Part shown: positions 17,097 through 24,695 of the stretch, piece by piece | Numbering within the stretch: position 1 is the first letter of the stretch | How the letters are laid out: the number at the start of each line of letters is the position of its first letter | Made by a program: the position numbers and the translations under genes | Notes under the pieces: model-generated | What the model saw: the letters and a program-made list of their open reading frames with translations, nothing else | The model's database searches: none | Told to the model about the DNA's origin: nothing | Origin: RGIG4074 sp964615285 | GTDB taxonomy: Bacteria > Bacillota > Clostridia > Christensenellales > Borkfalkiaceae | DNA: 51,304 bases | Direction of reading: 5' to 3' | NCBI GenBank assembly: GCA_964615285.1 | Contig: CAZTND010000003.1 | Location: forward strand, 1-51,304

Positions 17097-17549
17097 ATGT
17101 TGGAAACGGGAATGCAGGCGCCGGCGTTTACGCTCGCGGACAAGGATGGGAAAATGGTATCGCTTTCCGATTTTCTCGGGAAAAAGGTGGTATTGTACTT
17201 CTATCCGAAGGACAATACGCCCGGCTGTACGCGGCAGGCGTGCGCGTTTGCCGCCGCATACCGTGCGTTTGAAGAGAAAAACGCCGTCGTCATCGGCGTC
17301 AGCCGGGACGGCGCCGCCTCGCACGCCCGGTTCGCCGAAAAGTACAGTCTGCCCTTCGTGCTGCTTTCCGACCCCGAACTGCAGGCGATCCAAGCCTATG
17401 GCGTCTGGCAGGAGAAAAAACTGTACGGCAAGACGAGCATGGGCGTCGTCCGCACGACCTTCCTCATCGACGAAGAGGGGAAAATTATCGGGATCATGCC
17501 TAAAGTCAAGCCGGACACCAACGCGGCAGACGTATTGAAATTGCTGTAG
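17097..17549 (+). CDS. bcp: Peroxiredoxin, Bcp/PrxQ type
   Basis: 150-residue thiol peroxidase reducing H2O2 and organic peroxides with thioredoxin. The motif 'YPKDNTPGCTRQAC' holds the peroxidatic Cys44 and, five residues on, Cys49, the spacing of the E. coli BCP resolving cysteine. The active-site Arg is in 'VVRTTFLID'. ATG 17097 has AAGGAGG 8 nt upstream. It is 64 nt upstream of radC, same direction, and may be co-transcribed. Confidence 0.95.
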   Translation: MLETGMQAPAFTLADKDGKMVSLSDFLGKKVVLYFYPKDNTPGCTRQACAFAAAYRAFEEKNAVVIGVSRDGAASHARFAEKYSLPFVLLSDPELQAIQAYGVWQEKKLYGKTSMGVVRTTFLIDEEGKIIGIMPKVKPDTNAADVLKLL

Positions 17550-17613
17550 ATCGTCGGGGAGGGGCGCGCCGCTCCCGTCGGGGCATCGAAAAACGGAAAC
17601 GGAGATCGGAACA

Positions 17614-18339
17614 ATGCATGAAGGACACCGTCTGCGCATGTATGAAAAACTGAAAAAACATCCCGGCGCACTGGAAGAACACGAGCTTCTGGAAATTTTG
17701 CTCTACAACGCTGTGCCGCGCAGGAATACCAATCCGCTGGCGCACAAATTGCTCGACGAGTTCGGTTCGATCGGGCGCATCTTCGAGGCCGACGCCGAGG
17801 CGCTGCAGCAGGTGGACGGGATGGGCCCGCAGTTGGCGGGATACATCAAGTGTATTTCCTTTTTTCTGGAAAAGTATAACGCCGAACGGGAGGGCGCGCT
17901 GCCTGCAAAATACGAGGCGGAAAGTTTCGGGCGCTACTTGCTGGAATATTATGCCCGACAGTCCTACGAGGTGTTCTGCGTATACGTTCTGGACGAGAAG
18001 AACAATATCGTCTGCCGCAGGAAATTCACCGATAGGGAACAGGAGTCGGTGAACGTCCCGCCGCAGGAGCTCACCCGCCTTGCCGTGCAGTATGCGGGGA
18101 AATCCTTTCTCCTCGCGCACAATCATCCGTCCGGCGGGTGCCGTCCCTCCGCCAGCGACGACGCTCTCACCATCCAGTGTGAAGTCATCTGTTCCATCAA
18201 CAACATCCGCCTGCTCGACCATTTCATCTGCGCGGACGGGGAATTGTACAGTTATTATCGCAGCGGCAGAATGGCGAGCATCGCCGGCAAGTATCACATC
18301 CGCAAGGTGCTGGAGGGAAGAGAGCATGGCGAAAACTGA
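17614..18339 (+). CDS. radC: RadC-family JAMM-domain protein
   Basis: 241 residues. The N-terminal part has a helix-hairpin-helix-like region ('QQVDGMGPQLAGYIK'). The C-terminal JAB1/MPN+ (JAMM) domain carries the zinc motif 'LAHNHPSGGCRPSASDD' (H-x-H...D). The family was once linked to DNA repair, but the biochemical role is still unclear. A GGAGATC site precedes ATG 17614. The last 14 nt overlap the sensor kinase gene. Confidence 0.93.
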   Translation: MHEGHRLRMYEKLKKHPGALEEHELLEILLYNAVPRRNTNPLAHKLLDEFGSIGRIFEADAEALQQVDGMGPQLAGYIKCISFFLEKYNAEREGALPAKYEAESFGRYLLEYYARQSYEVFCVYVLDEKNNIVCRRKFTDREQESVNVPPQELTRLAVQYAGKSFLLAHNHPSGGCRPSASDDALTIQCEVICSINNIRLLDHFICADGELYSYYRSGRMASIAGKYHIRKVLEGREHGEN

Positions 18340-19564
18340 AGCCGTCCGCAACAACAACTTCTTCCGCCGCGTCCGCGTGGGAATATTCTGCCTCCTGATC
18401 GTGCTGGAATTGTTCATACTCTTTCAGAATCTGCATTGGGATCTGGTATTCGGAACGGTGCCCAGCTGGGTGCTCGTGCTCGCCATCGAACTCGTCTTTA
18501 CGTTCAACAACTTCTTAAAGACCTTCGTGCTGGAAAAATTCAGCCATAAGATCGCCTGTTATGTCATCGATTTCCTCTCCCAGCTGGGGCTCACGCTCAT
18601 CGTCGACAGCGGGTACCTCAGCGCCGTCTATATCCTCGTGCTGTCCGAATTTTATATGTCCACGGACCGCCTGGGCGACTGCATCGCCATGGGCGGCGCC
18701 AGCCTGTTTTTCTTCGTCCTCACGCGGGGCATTGCGGCGTTCTATTTTACGCATGCGGATATTTTTCAGACCATTTCCGCCTGTTTCAATGAGATCCTCA
18801 TTCTCCTCCTGCACTTTCTCATCGTCAATTTCGCACTCAATGTCTACGATTCCAGGCAGCGGCTCGCCAGATCCTTGCAGGAGCTGGACGAGAGCAACCG
18901 CAAGCTCAAGGAGGCGTACGATGAATTGGCGGAAGTGACGGTCTTGCAGGAGCGGCAGCGCATCGCCAAGGAGATTCACGACACGGCGGGGCACTCCATC
19001 ACGACGGTCATCATGCAGACGGAGGCGGCGAAACTCATCGTCGAAACCGATCCGGAGGAAGCCAGGCGCCGCATCGTCGCGGCCAATCTGCAGGCAAAGA
19101 ATGCTTTGGAGGAGCTGCGCCAGAGCGTGCATCTCCTTGCGGGCGAAACGGCGGAGGAGAGCCTGAAAGATTCTTTCGGGCGGGTCATCGGCGAATCGAC
19201 GGACGGCACGGACGTGGCAATCCGTTCCGAGATCGGGGACGTCGTGTGTTCTTCGGACAAGAAACGCTTCCTCACCAACACGCTGAAAGAGGGGATCGCA
19301 AACGGGCTTCGTCACGGGCATGCCACCGCTTTTTATGTCGAACTCACGGAGGCGGACGGCAACATCGGTTTTCTGCTGTCGGACAACGGCGTCGGCGCGG
19401 ACATGGCTGCCTTAAAAAGCGGATTCGGCTTGAACGGCATGCGCCGCGGCACGGAGGAAATGGGCGGAAAGCTCACGCTCTCCGCCGCGCCGGGCGAAGG
19501 CTTTGAAATACGCATCGTACTGCCCGCCGAGGGCGCAAAGGCAAAGAAAGAAGGGGGTGCATAA
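18326..19564 (+). CDS. Sensor histidine kinase, NarL/DesK type (HisKA_3)
   Basis: 412 residues. About five or six membrane helices occupy residues ~15-180, with no large extracellular loop, so the signal may be sensed in the membrane, as in DesK-type kinases. A coiled coil (~180-205) leads to the dimerisation helix with phospho-acceptor His218 in 'QRIAKEIHDTAGHSI'. The ATPase domain has an N-box-like 'EGIANGLRHGHA', 'SDNGVGAD' (G1) and 'GFGLNGMRRG' (G2). Start ATG 18326 is supported by GGAGGGAAG upstream and a 14-nt overlap with radC; the in-frame extension upstream lies inside radC. It pairs with the response regulator 3 nt downstream. The stimulus is unknown. Confidence 0.92.
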   Translation: MAKTEAVRNNNFFRRVRVGIFCLLIVLELFILFQNLHWDLVFGTVPSWVLVLAIELVFTFNNFLKTFVLEKFSHKIACYVIDFLSQLGLTLIVDSGYLSAVYILVLSEFYMSTDRLGDCIAMGGASLFFFVLTRGIAAFYFTHADIFQTISACFNEILILLLHFLIVNFALNVYDSRQRLARSLQELDESNRKLKEAYDELAEVTVLQERQRIAKEIHDTAGHSITTVIMQTEAAKLIVETDPEEARRRIVAANLQAKNALEELRQSVHLLAGETAEESLKDSFGRVIGESTDGTDVAIRSEIGDVVCSSDKKRFLTNTLKEGIANGLRHGHATAFYVELTEADGNIGFLLSDNGVGADMAALKSGFGLNGMRRGTEEMGGKLTLSAAPGEGFEIRIVLPAEGAKAKKEGGA

Positions 19565-19567
19565 GAC

Positions 19568-20215
19568 ATGAAGATCAGAGTGATGATCGCGGACGATCAG
19601 CCCATCCTGGCGGAAGGAATCAAGAGCGTTCTGGAACACGGCGCGGAGGACATAGAGGTCGTTGCGCTGGCAAACGACGGCGCGGACGCGCTGGAAAAGC
19701 TCGGAAAGACGCCTGCCGACGTCGTACTCATGGACATCCGCATGCCCCGCATGGACGGGGTGGTCGCCACCAAGGAGATCTGTTCGCGCTATCCGTCGGT
19801 CAAGGTGGTCGTGCTCACTACGTTCGACGACAGCGACTATATCCTCAATGCCATCAACAACGGCGCCGTCGGTTACCTGCTGAAAGACATCGGCGCGGCG
19901 GAACTCATCGGCGCGGTGCGCAACGCCTATGCGGGCGACACCATCCTGCCTTCGAAGATCGCAAAGCGCATCGCCGATGCGGCGATGCTTGTGGCGGGCA
20001 ATCGGGAACTGCGCTTCAAGCGCGCCTTTTCCTTCTCCGACCGCGAAACGGAGATCGCCGTCATGCTGTACGAGGGGTTCACCAATCGCCAGATCGCTTC
20101 GGCGCTCAAACTGACGGACGGCACCGCCCGCAATTATATCTCTTCGCTCTATGAAAAGATCGGCGCGGGCAATCGGGCGGACGCGGTCGCAAAATTGCGG
20201 GAAGCCCTCTCTTGA
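19568..20215 (+). CDS. Response regulator, NarL/FixJ family
   Basis: 215 residues. The receiver domain has the acidic pair Asp9-Asp10, phospho-acceptor Asp56 ('VVLMDIRMPRMDG'), 'LTTFDD' and Lys in 'GYLLKDI'. The C-terminal LuxR-type helix-turn-helix ('FSDRETEIAVMLYEGFTNRQIASAL') binds DNA. An AAGGGGG site precedes ATG. It is cognate to the kinase immediately upstream. Targets are unknown; the next gene or the kinase operon itself are candidates. Confidence 0.95.
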   Translation: MKIRVMIADDQPILAEGIKSVLEHGAEDIEVVALANDGADALEKLGKTPADVVLMDIRMPRMDGVVATKEICSRYPSVKVVVLTTFDDSDYILNAINNGAVGYLLKDIGAAELIGAVRNAYAGDTILPSKIAKRIADAAMLVAGNRELRFKRAFSFSDRETEIAVMLYEGFTNRQIASALKLTDGTARNYISSLYEKIGAGNRADAVAKLREALS

Positions 20216-20580
20216 GGGGCGGCGCGGTGGCGCTCTTTTTGGCGCTGCGGCGGGTGGATAAGCGCAATTTTCTGCTCATCTTTTTGATCAGCGCAGTCGC
20301 CGGTACGCTGGTCGAACCGATGAGTTCGTATATCCGGGAGGACGTGTTTCACTCCTATTCCTGGGATTACCGGCATCTGCCTTTTAATTTCGAGGGGCGG
20401 ATATGCCTCGGCATGACGGTCGGTTGGGGTGCGCCCGGCGTCGCCTGGGTGCTGTTTCTCTGTCCCGGGCTGGAAAAGATACTTGCGCTTCTGCCGCAGG
20501 CCTTCGTCGGGCGGCTGCCGGACGTCTTTTTCCCCGACGCGCGCATGCATTTCATTTTTCCGCGCATCAAATTTTTATAG
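20212..20580 (+). CDS. CmpB-like (PF06541-type) membrane protein, probably N-terminally truncated
   Basis: 122 residues beginning at TTG 20212, which overlaps the response regulator stop (TTGA). The segment 'EPMSSYIREDVF..YSWDYRHLPFNFEGRICLGMTVGWGAPG' matches the conserved C-terminal half of the putative ABC-transporter type IV/CmpB family. In other members about 60 residues with two membrane helices come before this point, and here they are absent. It is either a shortened homologue or a decayed gene. I see no ribosome site, so expression would depend on coupling to the regulator gene. Confidence 0.5.
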   Translation: MRGGAVALFLALRRVDKRNFLLIFLISAVAGTLVEPMSSYIREDVFHSYSWDYRHLPFNFEGRICLGMTVGWGAPGVAWVLFLCPGLEKILALLPQAFVGRLPDVFFPDARMHFIFPRIKFL

Positions 20581-20616
20581 GGCGGTAAACGGGGTAAAAA
20601 TGTTTTTCGGAAGATA

Positions 20617-20654
20617 CAAAAAAAACGCCGCGCGGAAGAACTTTCCGCGCGGCG
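20617..20654 (-). terminator. Terminator of the SRP RNA gene
   Basis: 12-bp GC-rich stem (20626-20637 with 20643-20654), followed on the minus strand by TTTTTTTT (20625-20618). Confidence 0.9.
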
Positions 20655-20936
20655 AAAATATTCTGAAAAACTGTGCAATCTCTTTTGTGTACGCAAACCG
20701 AAGCGGAAACGCCGCAGGCAACTCCGGCAAAGCTACCTCATGGCACACGCACAAATCCGCTTAGTGCTGCTGCATCCCTGCCCTGACACGGTTCACGGCA
20801 ATACGTTGCATAAGACCTTGCTATCAACGCCCCTTACGGCGTGCAGACCTTCCATAGGCGCACCCGAGAGAGATATTCGGCTCTGCTGTAGCGGATTGCA
20901 GATACAGGGCACCGCTGACTCCCCACCTAGCACAGC
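20655..20936 (-). ncRNA. ffs: Signal recognition particle RNA, large form with Alu domain
   Basis: About 282 nt, similar in size to Bacillus scRNA. Near the 5' end (minus strand) it reads TGCTGTGCTAGGTGGGGAG, then GCGGTGCCCTGTA, the hallmark of the Gram-positive SRP Alu domain. The Ffh-binding apical hairpin is at 20766-20786: GTCAGG, stem GCA/TGC, loop GGGA, then AGCAGC. The usual UCC/GGA closing pairs are replaced by the compensating GCA/UGC, and GGGA is a legal GNRA loop. It has its own consensus promoter and terminator. It targets ribosomes making secreted or membrane proteins. Confidence 0.93.
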
Positions 20937-20942
20937 ATGCTC

Positions 20943-20971
20943 ATTATACACAAAGTTTTGCGTTTTGGCAA
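20943..20971 (-). promoter_or_regulatory. Promoter of SRP RNA
   Basis: On the minus strand: -35 TTGCCA (20971-20966), 17-bp spacer, -10 TATAAT (20948-20943). The predicted first base is near 20936. Confidence 0.85.
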
Positions 20972-21022
20972 GCGTTTTGCCGCTGCCTTTTGCGCTTTTC
21001 TCGCTTAAAAATTCAAAATTGT

Positions 21023-21051
21023 TTGACAAATGCGCCGCGGCGGTATACAAT
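21023..21051 (+). promoter_or_regulatory. Promoter of mrp
   Basis: -35 TTGACA (21023-21028), 17-bp spacer, -10 TACAAT (21046-21051). The leader is about 70 nt and ends with AAAGGAGGGG. Confidence 0.85.
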
Positions 21052-21128
21052 AGAGCGGTGTTCTCCCGCCGAAAAGATCGGAGCGCTCTGCCGCAGGGCG
21101 GGGAGAGGATCGCCGAAAGGAGGGGTTT

Positions 21129-21956
21129 ATGAGCGAAAATTGTTCGCACAATTGTTCGGAATGCGCCAAGAGTTGCGGCGCCAACGAAAAGGGGAGCCTT
21201 TTGAAGAGCCTGCCCGCGGGGGCAAGCGTGAAAAAAGTCGTCGCCGTGGTGTCCGGCAAGGGCGGCGTCGGAAAATCTTCCGTCTGCGCTCTGCTCGCCG
21301 CCATGTCTGCCAAAAAGGGGTACAGGACCGCCGTTCTGGATGCCGACGTGACGGGGCCTTCCCTGCCCAGGATGTTCGGCGTGCACGAAAAGGCGCAGGC
21401 GAACGAACGGGGCATTCTGCCCGTCGGAACAAAGAGCGGCATTCAGACCATGTCCATGAATCTTCTCCTGGAGAAGGAGAGCGATCCCGTGCTTTGGCGG
21501 GGCGCGCTCATTGCGGGCGCGGCGGTCCAATTCTGGACGGACGTTCTGTGGCGGGATGTGGAGCTGATGTTCGTCGACATGCCTCCGGGGACGGGGGACG
21601 TGCCGCTCTCCGTCTTTCAGAGCCTGCCGCTTGCGGGCGTGGTGGTCGTCAGCACGCCGCAGGGGCTTGTCCGCATGATCGTGGAAAAGGCGCTCAACAT
21701 GGCAAAAAAGATGGACGTGCCCGTGTTGGGGCTGGTCGAAAACATGAGTTATATCGCCTGTCCCCGCTGCGGGGAGCATATCGAACTCTTCGGGCAGAGC
21801 AGCGCGGCGGCGCTCGCGAACGAATTCGGCATCCCTTCCGCGGCGCGCCTGCCACTCGATCCCGCACTGACGGCGCTCGCCGACGCGGGCAGGATCGAAG
21901 AATATACCGGCGCGGCGGCGCTGAAAGCCGTCTTGCAGGAGATCGAACGGGCATGA
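21129..21956 (+). CDS. mrp: Mrp/NBP35-family P-loop ATPase (Fe-S cluster carrier)
   Basis: 275 residues. A Cys-rich N-terminus (CSHNCSECAKSC, four cysteines in 12 residues) precedes a deviant Walker A 'SGKGGVGKSSV', typical of MinD/Mrp ATPases. It also has 'LDADVTGPSLPRM', 'VDMPPGTGDV' and the C-terminal 'CPRCG' that binds a bridging Fe-S cluster at the dimer interface. It loads or shuttles Fe-S clusters to target enzymes. The GGAGGGG site and promoter are strong. It is a single-gene unit, with terminators after it. The call is secure; client proteins are unknown. Confidence 0.95.
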   Translation: MSENCSHNCSECAKSCGANEKGSLLKSLPAGASVKKVVAVVSGKGGVGKSSVCALLAAMSAKKGYRTAVLDADVTGPSLPRMFGVHEKAQANERGILPVGTKSGIQTMSMNLLLEKESDPVLWRGALIAGAAVQFWTDVLWRDVELMFVDMPPGTGDVPLSVFQSLPLAGVVVVSTPQGLVRMIVEKALNMAKKMDVPVLGLVENMSYIACPRCGEHIELFGQSSAAALANEFGIPSAARLPLDPALTALADAGRIEEYTGAAALKAVLQEIERA

Positions 21957-21994
21957 CTCCCGGGGAAAAGACCGTTTTTATGACAGAGAAGGAA

Positions 21995-22068
21995 AAAGCC
22001 GCCCGAAAAGGCGGCTTTTGGATCGGAGATAGAAGTCCCGTGGGCATGACTGCCCGCGGGACTTTTGG
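21995..22068. terminator. Double terminator between convergent mrp and the YegP-domain gene
   Basis: Hairpin 1 (21995-22003/22010-22018, AAAGCCGCC/GGCGGCTTT) has T tails on both strands. Hairpin 2 (22033-22046/22051-22064, 14 bp with one G-U pair) is followed on the + strand by TTTTGG. Confidence 0.85.
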
Positions 22069-22077
22069 CTCTACGTC

Positions 22078-23334
22078 TTATTTTTCATCGGGGAAGAGCT
22101 TATCGAGGTCGAGCCGCGCGCTTTCGGCAAAGCGTTTGACCGATTCGATGGCATTCAGGCAGAGCTGCTTGGTCTTGTAGTGCCCGCCCAGGCACAGGAG
22201 CTGCCCGTTGCCGTTGAAGATCTTAAAGATATAGTCCCCGTTGCGGGTAACGACGGCGCGGATGTTGCCGTTCGCAATGTTCTTCTTGTGCGTGCGGATG
22301 CCGTTTTTCAGGCTGTTGATCGTGGAATATTCCTCGCTGGTGAACAGCACCTGCCCGTTGGACGCGCACAAATCGAAGCAGTAAGAAACATCGTTTTCGG
22401 CTTCCAAAATGACCTTGTGGATGACCCATTTGCCCTTTTTCGTGGCGTCATAGGTGCGTTCTTCCGCCTCCGCGCTCTCCTGATAGGGCACCGTCACGGT
22501 CTGCGCCTCTTCGTCTATCCGCGCGCTTTCGGCAAAGCGTTTGATCGAAGAGATGGCGCTGAGCGCCTGCGCCCGGGAGGAATATTTTTCGCCCTGCGCC
22601 AGCAGGTTGCCCTGGTTGGTCAGCAGTTTGACGATGAATTTTCCCTTTCTCGTGATGGAAATTTTGAAATTCCCGCGCGCGACGTTCGTCTTGAATGTCT
22701 CAATGCCCTGCAGCGCGCCGCGCTCGGAGGAATATTCTTCGCTGGTGATCAGCGGTTCGCCGTTGGAGGCTTTCAGGCGGAAGAAGAACGCGCTGTCCAT
22801 CTCTTCGCCCGCGGCATTGGCCACGACCAGCCGGCTCAGTTCCCATTTGCCCGCATACGCTTTGTTGGCGTTCTCCGTTTCGTCCTTCGGCGCAAACACC
22901 ACGGGCGTGCCCTCCTCTTCGTCCGGCCTTTCGGGGGGAGCGGAATCGACCACACATTCCGCGTCGGCGCCGGGCTTGGGCTTGGGCTTTGTTTTGATCC
23001 CCGCTGCGGGCGTCGCGGCGGGAAGGGGCTGCGGTGCTTCCTCTGTGGGTGCCGCCGGGACTTCGCCGTCCGTGCCGTATTTTGCGGCCGCCTGCGGCGC
23101 GTCGGGGCCGGGTGCCGTCAATGTGTCGGCGGAAACGGGCTCCGCTTTGGCGGACGCTTCGCCCGCGGTGTCGGCGTTCTGCTTTTTCGCTTTCTTTTTG
23201 GCGACGGCGACGACGATGATGATGACGATGATGGCGACCAGGCAGACGGCGGCGACGATGAACAAAATCAGATTGTCCTGAATGTATTGCAATACGTCGT
23301 TGGACCCCGTCAGCAGATTGGTTGCGGAAAACAT
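22078..23334 (-). CDS. Membrane-anchored protein with four YegP/DUF1508 repeats
   Basis: 418 residues. One N-terminal membrane helix (~22-46) and a basic stretch lead to a ~100-residue Pro/Ala/Glu-rich linker, followed by two homologous halves. Each half opens with a 'KGKW/AGKW' strand and holds two YegP (DUF1508) units. The units are 'FFRLKASNGEPLITSEEYSS', 'FIVKLLTNQGNLLAQGEKYSS', 'CFDLCASNGQVLFTSEEYST' and 'FKIFNGNGQLLCLGGHYKT'. Each half ends with 'SIKRFAESARI' or 'SVKRFAESARL'. YegP domains are small beta-alpha modules of unknown biochemical role. The N-terminus is probably outside or the tail cytoplasmic; the basic residues after the helix favour cytoplasmic repeats. AGGAGG lies 7 nt before ATG. 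Confidence 0.85.
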   Translation of the reverse strand: MFSATNLLTGSNDVLQYIQDNLILFIVAAVCLVAIIVIIIVVAVAKKKAKKQNADTAGEASAKAEPVSADTLTAPGPDAPQAAAKYGTDGEVPAAPTEEAPQPLPAATPAAGIKTKPKPKPGADAECVVDSAPPERPDEEEGTPVVFAPKDETENANKAYAGKWELSRLVVANAAGEEMDSAFFFRLKASNGEPLITSEEYSSERGALQGIETFKTNVARGNFKISITRKGKFIVKLLTNQGNLLAQGEKYSSRAQALSAISSIKRFAESARIDEEAQTVTVPYQESAEAEERTYDATKKGKWVIHKVILEAENDVSYCFDLCASNGQVLFTSEEYSTINSLKNGIRTHKKNIANGNIRAVVTRNGDYIFKIFNGNGQLLCLGGHYKTKQLCLNAIESVKRFAESARLDLDKLFPDEK

Positions 23335-23398
23335 GGCAAACCTCCTAATTGTTTATGGGATTTTTGATAAATAATATAAAAATATTATATACATTATC

Positions 23399-23427
23399 AT
23401 TTTAATACAAAACGGCGCATAAGTCAA
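23399..23427 (-). promoter_or_regulatory. Promoter of the YegP-domain gene
   Basis: On the minus strand: -35 TTGACT (23427-23422), 17-bp spacer, -10 TAAAAT (23404-23399). The leader is AT-rich, ~58 nt, with AGGAGG near its end. Confidence 0.7.
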
Positions 23428-23457
23428 GAGGCAATAAAATCTTTTTTGCGGAAATTT

Positions 23458-23486
23458 TTGACTTTTATCCAAAAATGCGTTACAAT
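23458..23486 (+). promoter_or_regulatory. Promoter placing ATG 23493 at +1 (leaderless)
   Basis: -35 TTGACT (23458-23463), 17-bp spacer, -10 TACAAT (23481-23486), then six bases ATTCGC and the ATG. Confidence 0.8.
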
Positions 23487-23492
23487 ATTCGC

Positions 23493-24683
23493 ATGAAGGC
23501 AAAAACGATAGCCGTTGCGGGGGGCGGCGCGGGCGGCATGCTCTGCGCGCAAGTCCTGGCGGCGGCAAAAAAATATACGGTCGTGCTCCTGGAACGGGGC
23601 GCGCGGCTGGGGCGAAAACTCTCTGCCACGGGCAACGGGCAGGGCAACGTCACCAACCTCTCCATGGGCGCGGAACATTACTTTTCGGACGATAGGGCAA
23701 AGGTCGCCCGCATTTTGGCGGCGTTCCCGCCCGCCGACCTGATCGCTTATTTCGGCGAACTCGGCGGCATGTTCGAATCGGACGACCGGGGCAGGGTATA
23801 CCCTTCGGGCAGGCAGGCTTCCGCCGTGACCGACCTTCTGCGCTTTGCGCTCGAACGGGCGGGTGCGGAGATACGGCTCGAACATACCGTTGACAAGGTT
23901 TCCCGCGCGGGGAACGGGTATGCGATCGGCTTTCGGGAGGGCGGCAGCCTCTTCGCCGATGCCGTCGTGCTGGCGGCGGGCGGCAAAGCTGCGCCCAATT
24001 TCGGCACGGACGGCGCGGGGTACGCGCTGGCGCGTTCGCTCGGGCACACCGTCACGCCGCTCTGTCCCGCGCTGGTGCAGCTGAAGACGGAAACGGCGCC
24101 CGTCCGCGGGCTGAAGGGGGTGCGCGCCAACTGCCTTGCGACTGCCTTTGACGGGGAGAAAGAGCTCGCCCATGCCCGTGGCGACGTGATTTTTACTGAT
24201 TACGGCGTCAGCGGCAACGCGATCTTTTTGCTCTCCTCTTATCTCACCGCCGCGGCGGCGCCCCGCCTGGTCCTGGATTTTTTGCCCGACACGGCGGAAG
24301 GGGAGCTTACGGCATTTCTGGAGCGTAAGGCGGCGTTCTGCCCGCGGGAAAATCTGTTGGGCACCATACTCTCCAACGCGCTGGGCCGCGCCGTGGTGCG
24401 GCGGGTGCAGGAAGGCGGCAGCTTTTCGCCCGCCGCGGCGGCGCGTCAGGTCAAGCATTACGGGCTGCGCGTGACGGGAACGCTGGGGTTCGACGCGGCG
24501 CAGGTCACCCGCGGCGGCGTGCCCCTTGCCGAGACGGACGAGGGGCTGCAGAGCTGTAAGGCCGCCAACGTCTGGCTCTGCGGCGAAATTCTCAATGTGG
24601 ACGGAGAGTGCGGCGGCTACAATTTGCAGTGGGCGTTTTCTTCGGCGATGTGCGCCGCGCGGGACATTCTGCGGCGGCTGTGA
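23493..24683 (+). CDS. BaiN/YhiN (HI0933-like) family flavoprotein
   Basis: 396 residues, NAD(P)/FAD-dependent oxidoreductase fold of the HI0933/BaiN group. FAD is bound by 'IAVAGGGAGGMLCA', 'LERGARLGRKLSATGNGQGNVTN' (characteristic of the family) and the C-terminal 'LCGEILNVDGECGGYNLQWAFSSA'. BaiN in gut clostridia has been linked to bile-acid reduction, but most homologues have unknown substrates. I reject the earlier in-frame start at 23475 because the -10 box lies over it. ATG 23493 is 6 nt after the -10 and has no ribosome site, so a leaderless mRNA is expected. It is followed after 12 nt by another FAD protein. Confidence 0.9.
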   Translation: MKAKTIAVAGGGAGGMLCAQVLAAAKKYTVVLLERGARLGRKLSATGNGQGNVTNLSMGAEHYFSDDRAKVARILAAFPPADLIAYFGELGGMFESDDRGRVYPSGRQASAVTDLLRFALERAGAEIRLEHTVDKVSRAGNGYAIGFREGGSLFADAVVLAAGGKAAPNFGTDGAGYALARSLGHTVTPLCPALVQLKTETAPVRGLKGVRANCLATAFDGEKELAHARGDVIFTDYGVSGNAIFLLSSYLTAAAAPRLVLDFLPDTAEGELTAFLERKAAFCPRENLLGTILSNALGRAVVRRVQEGGSFSPAAAARQVKHYGLRVTGTLGFDAAQVTRGGVPLAETDEGLQSCKAANVWLCGEILNVDGECGGYNLQWAFSSAMCAARDILRRL

Positions 24684-24695
24684 AGGGAGAGAGGC

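Noticed and set aside
20740..21779. Frames of 130 and 328 codons across the SRP RNA region
   Set aside because: They overlap a structured RNA with its own promoter and terminator and the mrp gene; no protein features.
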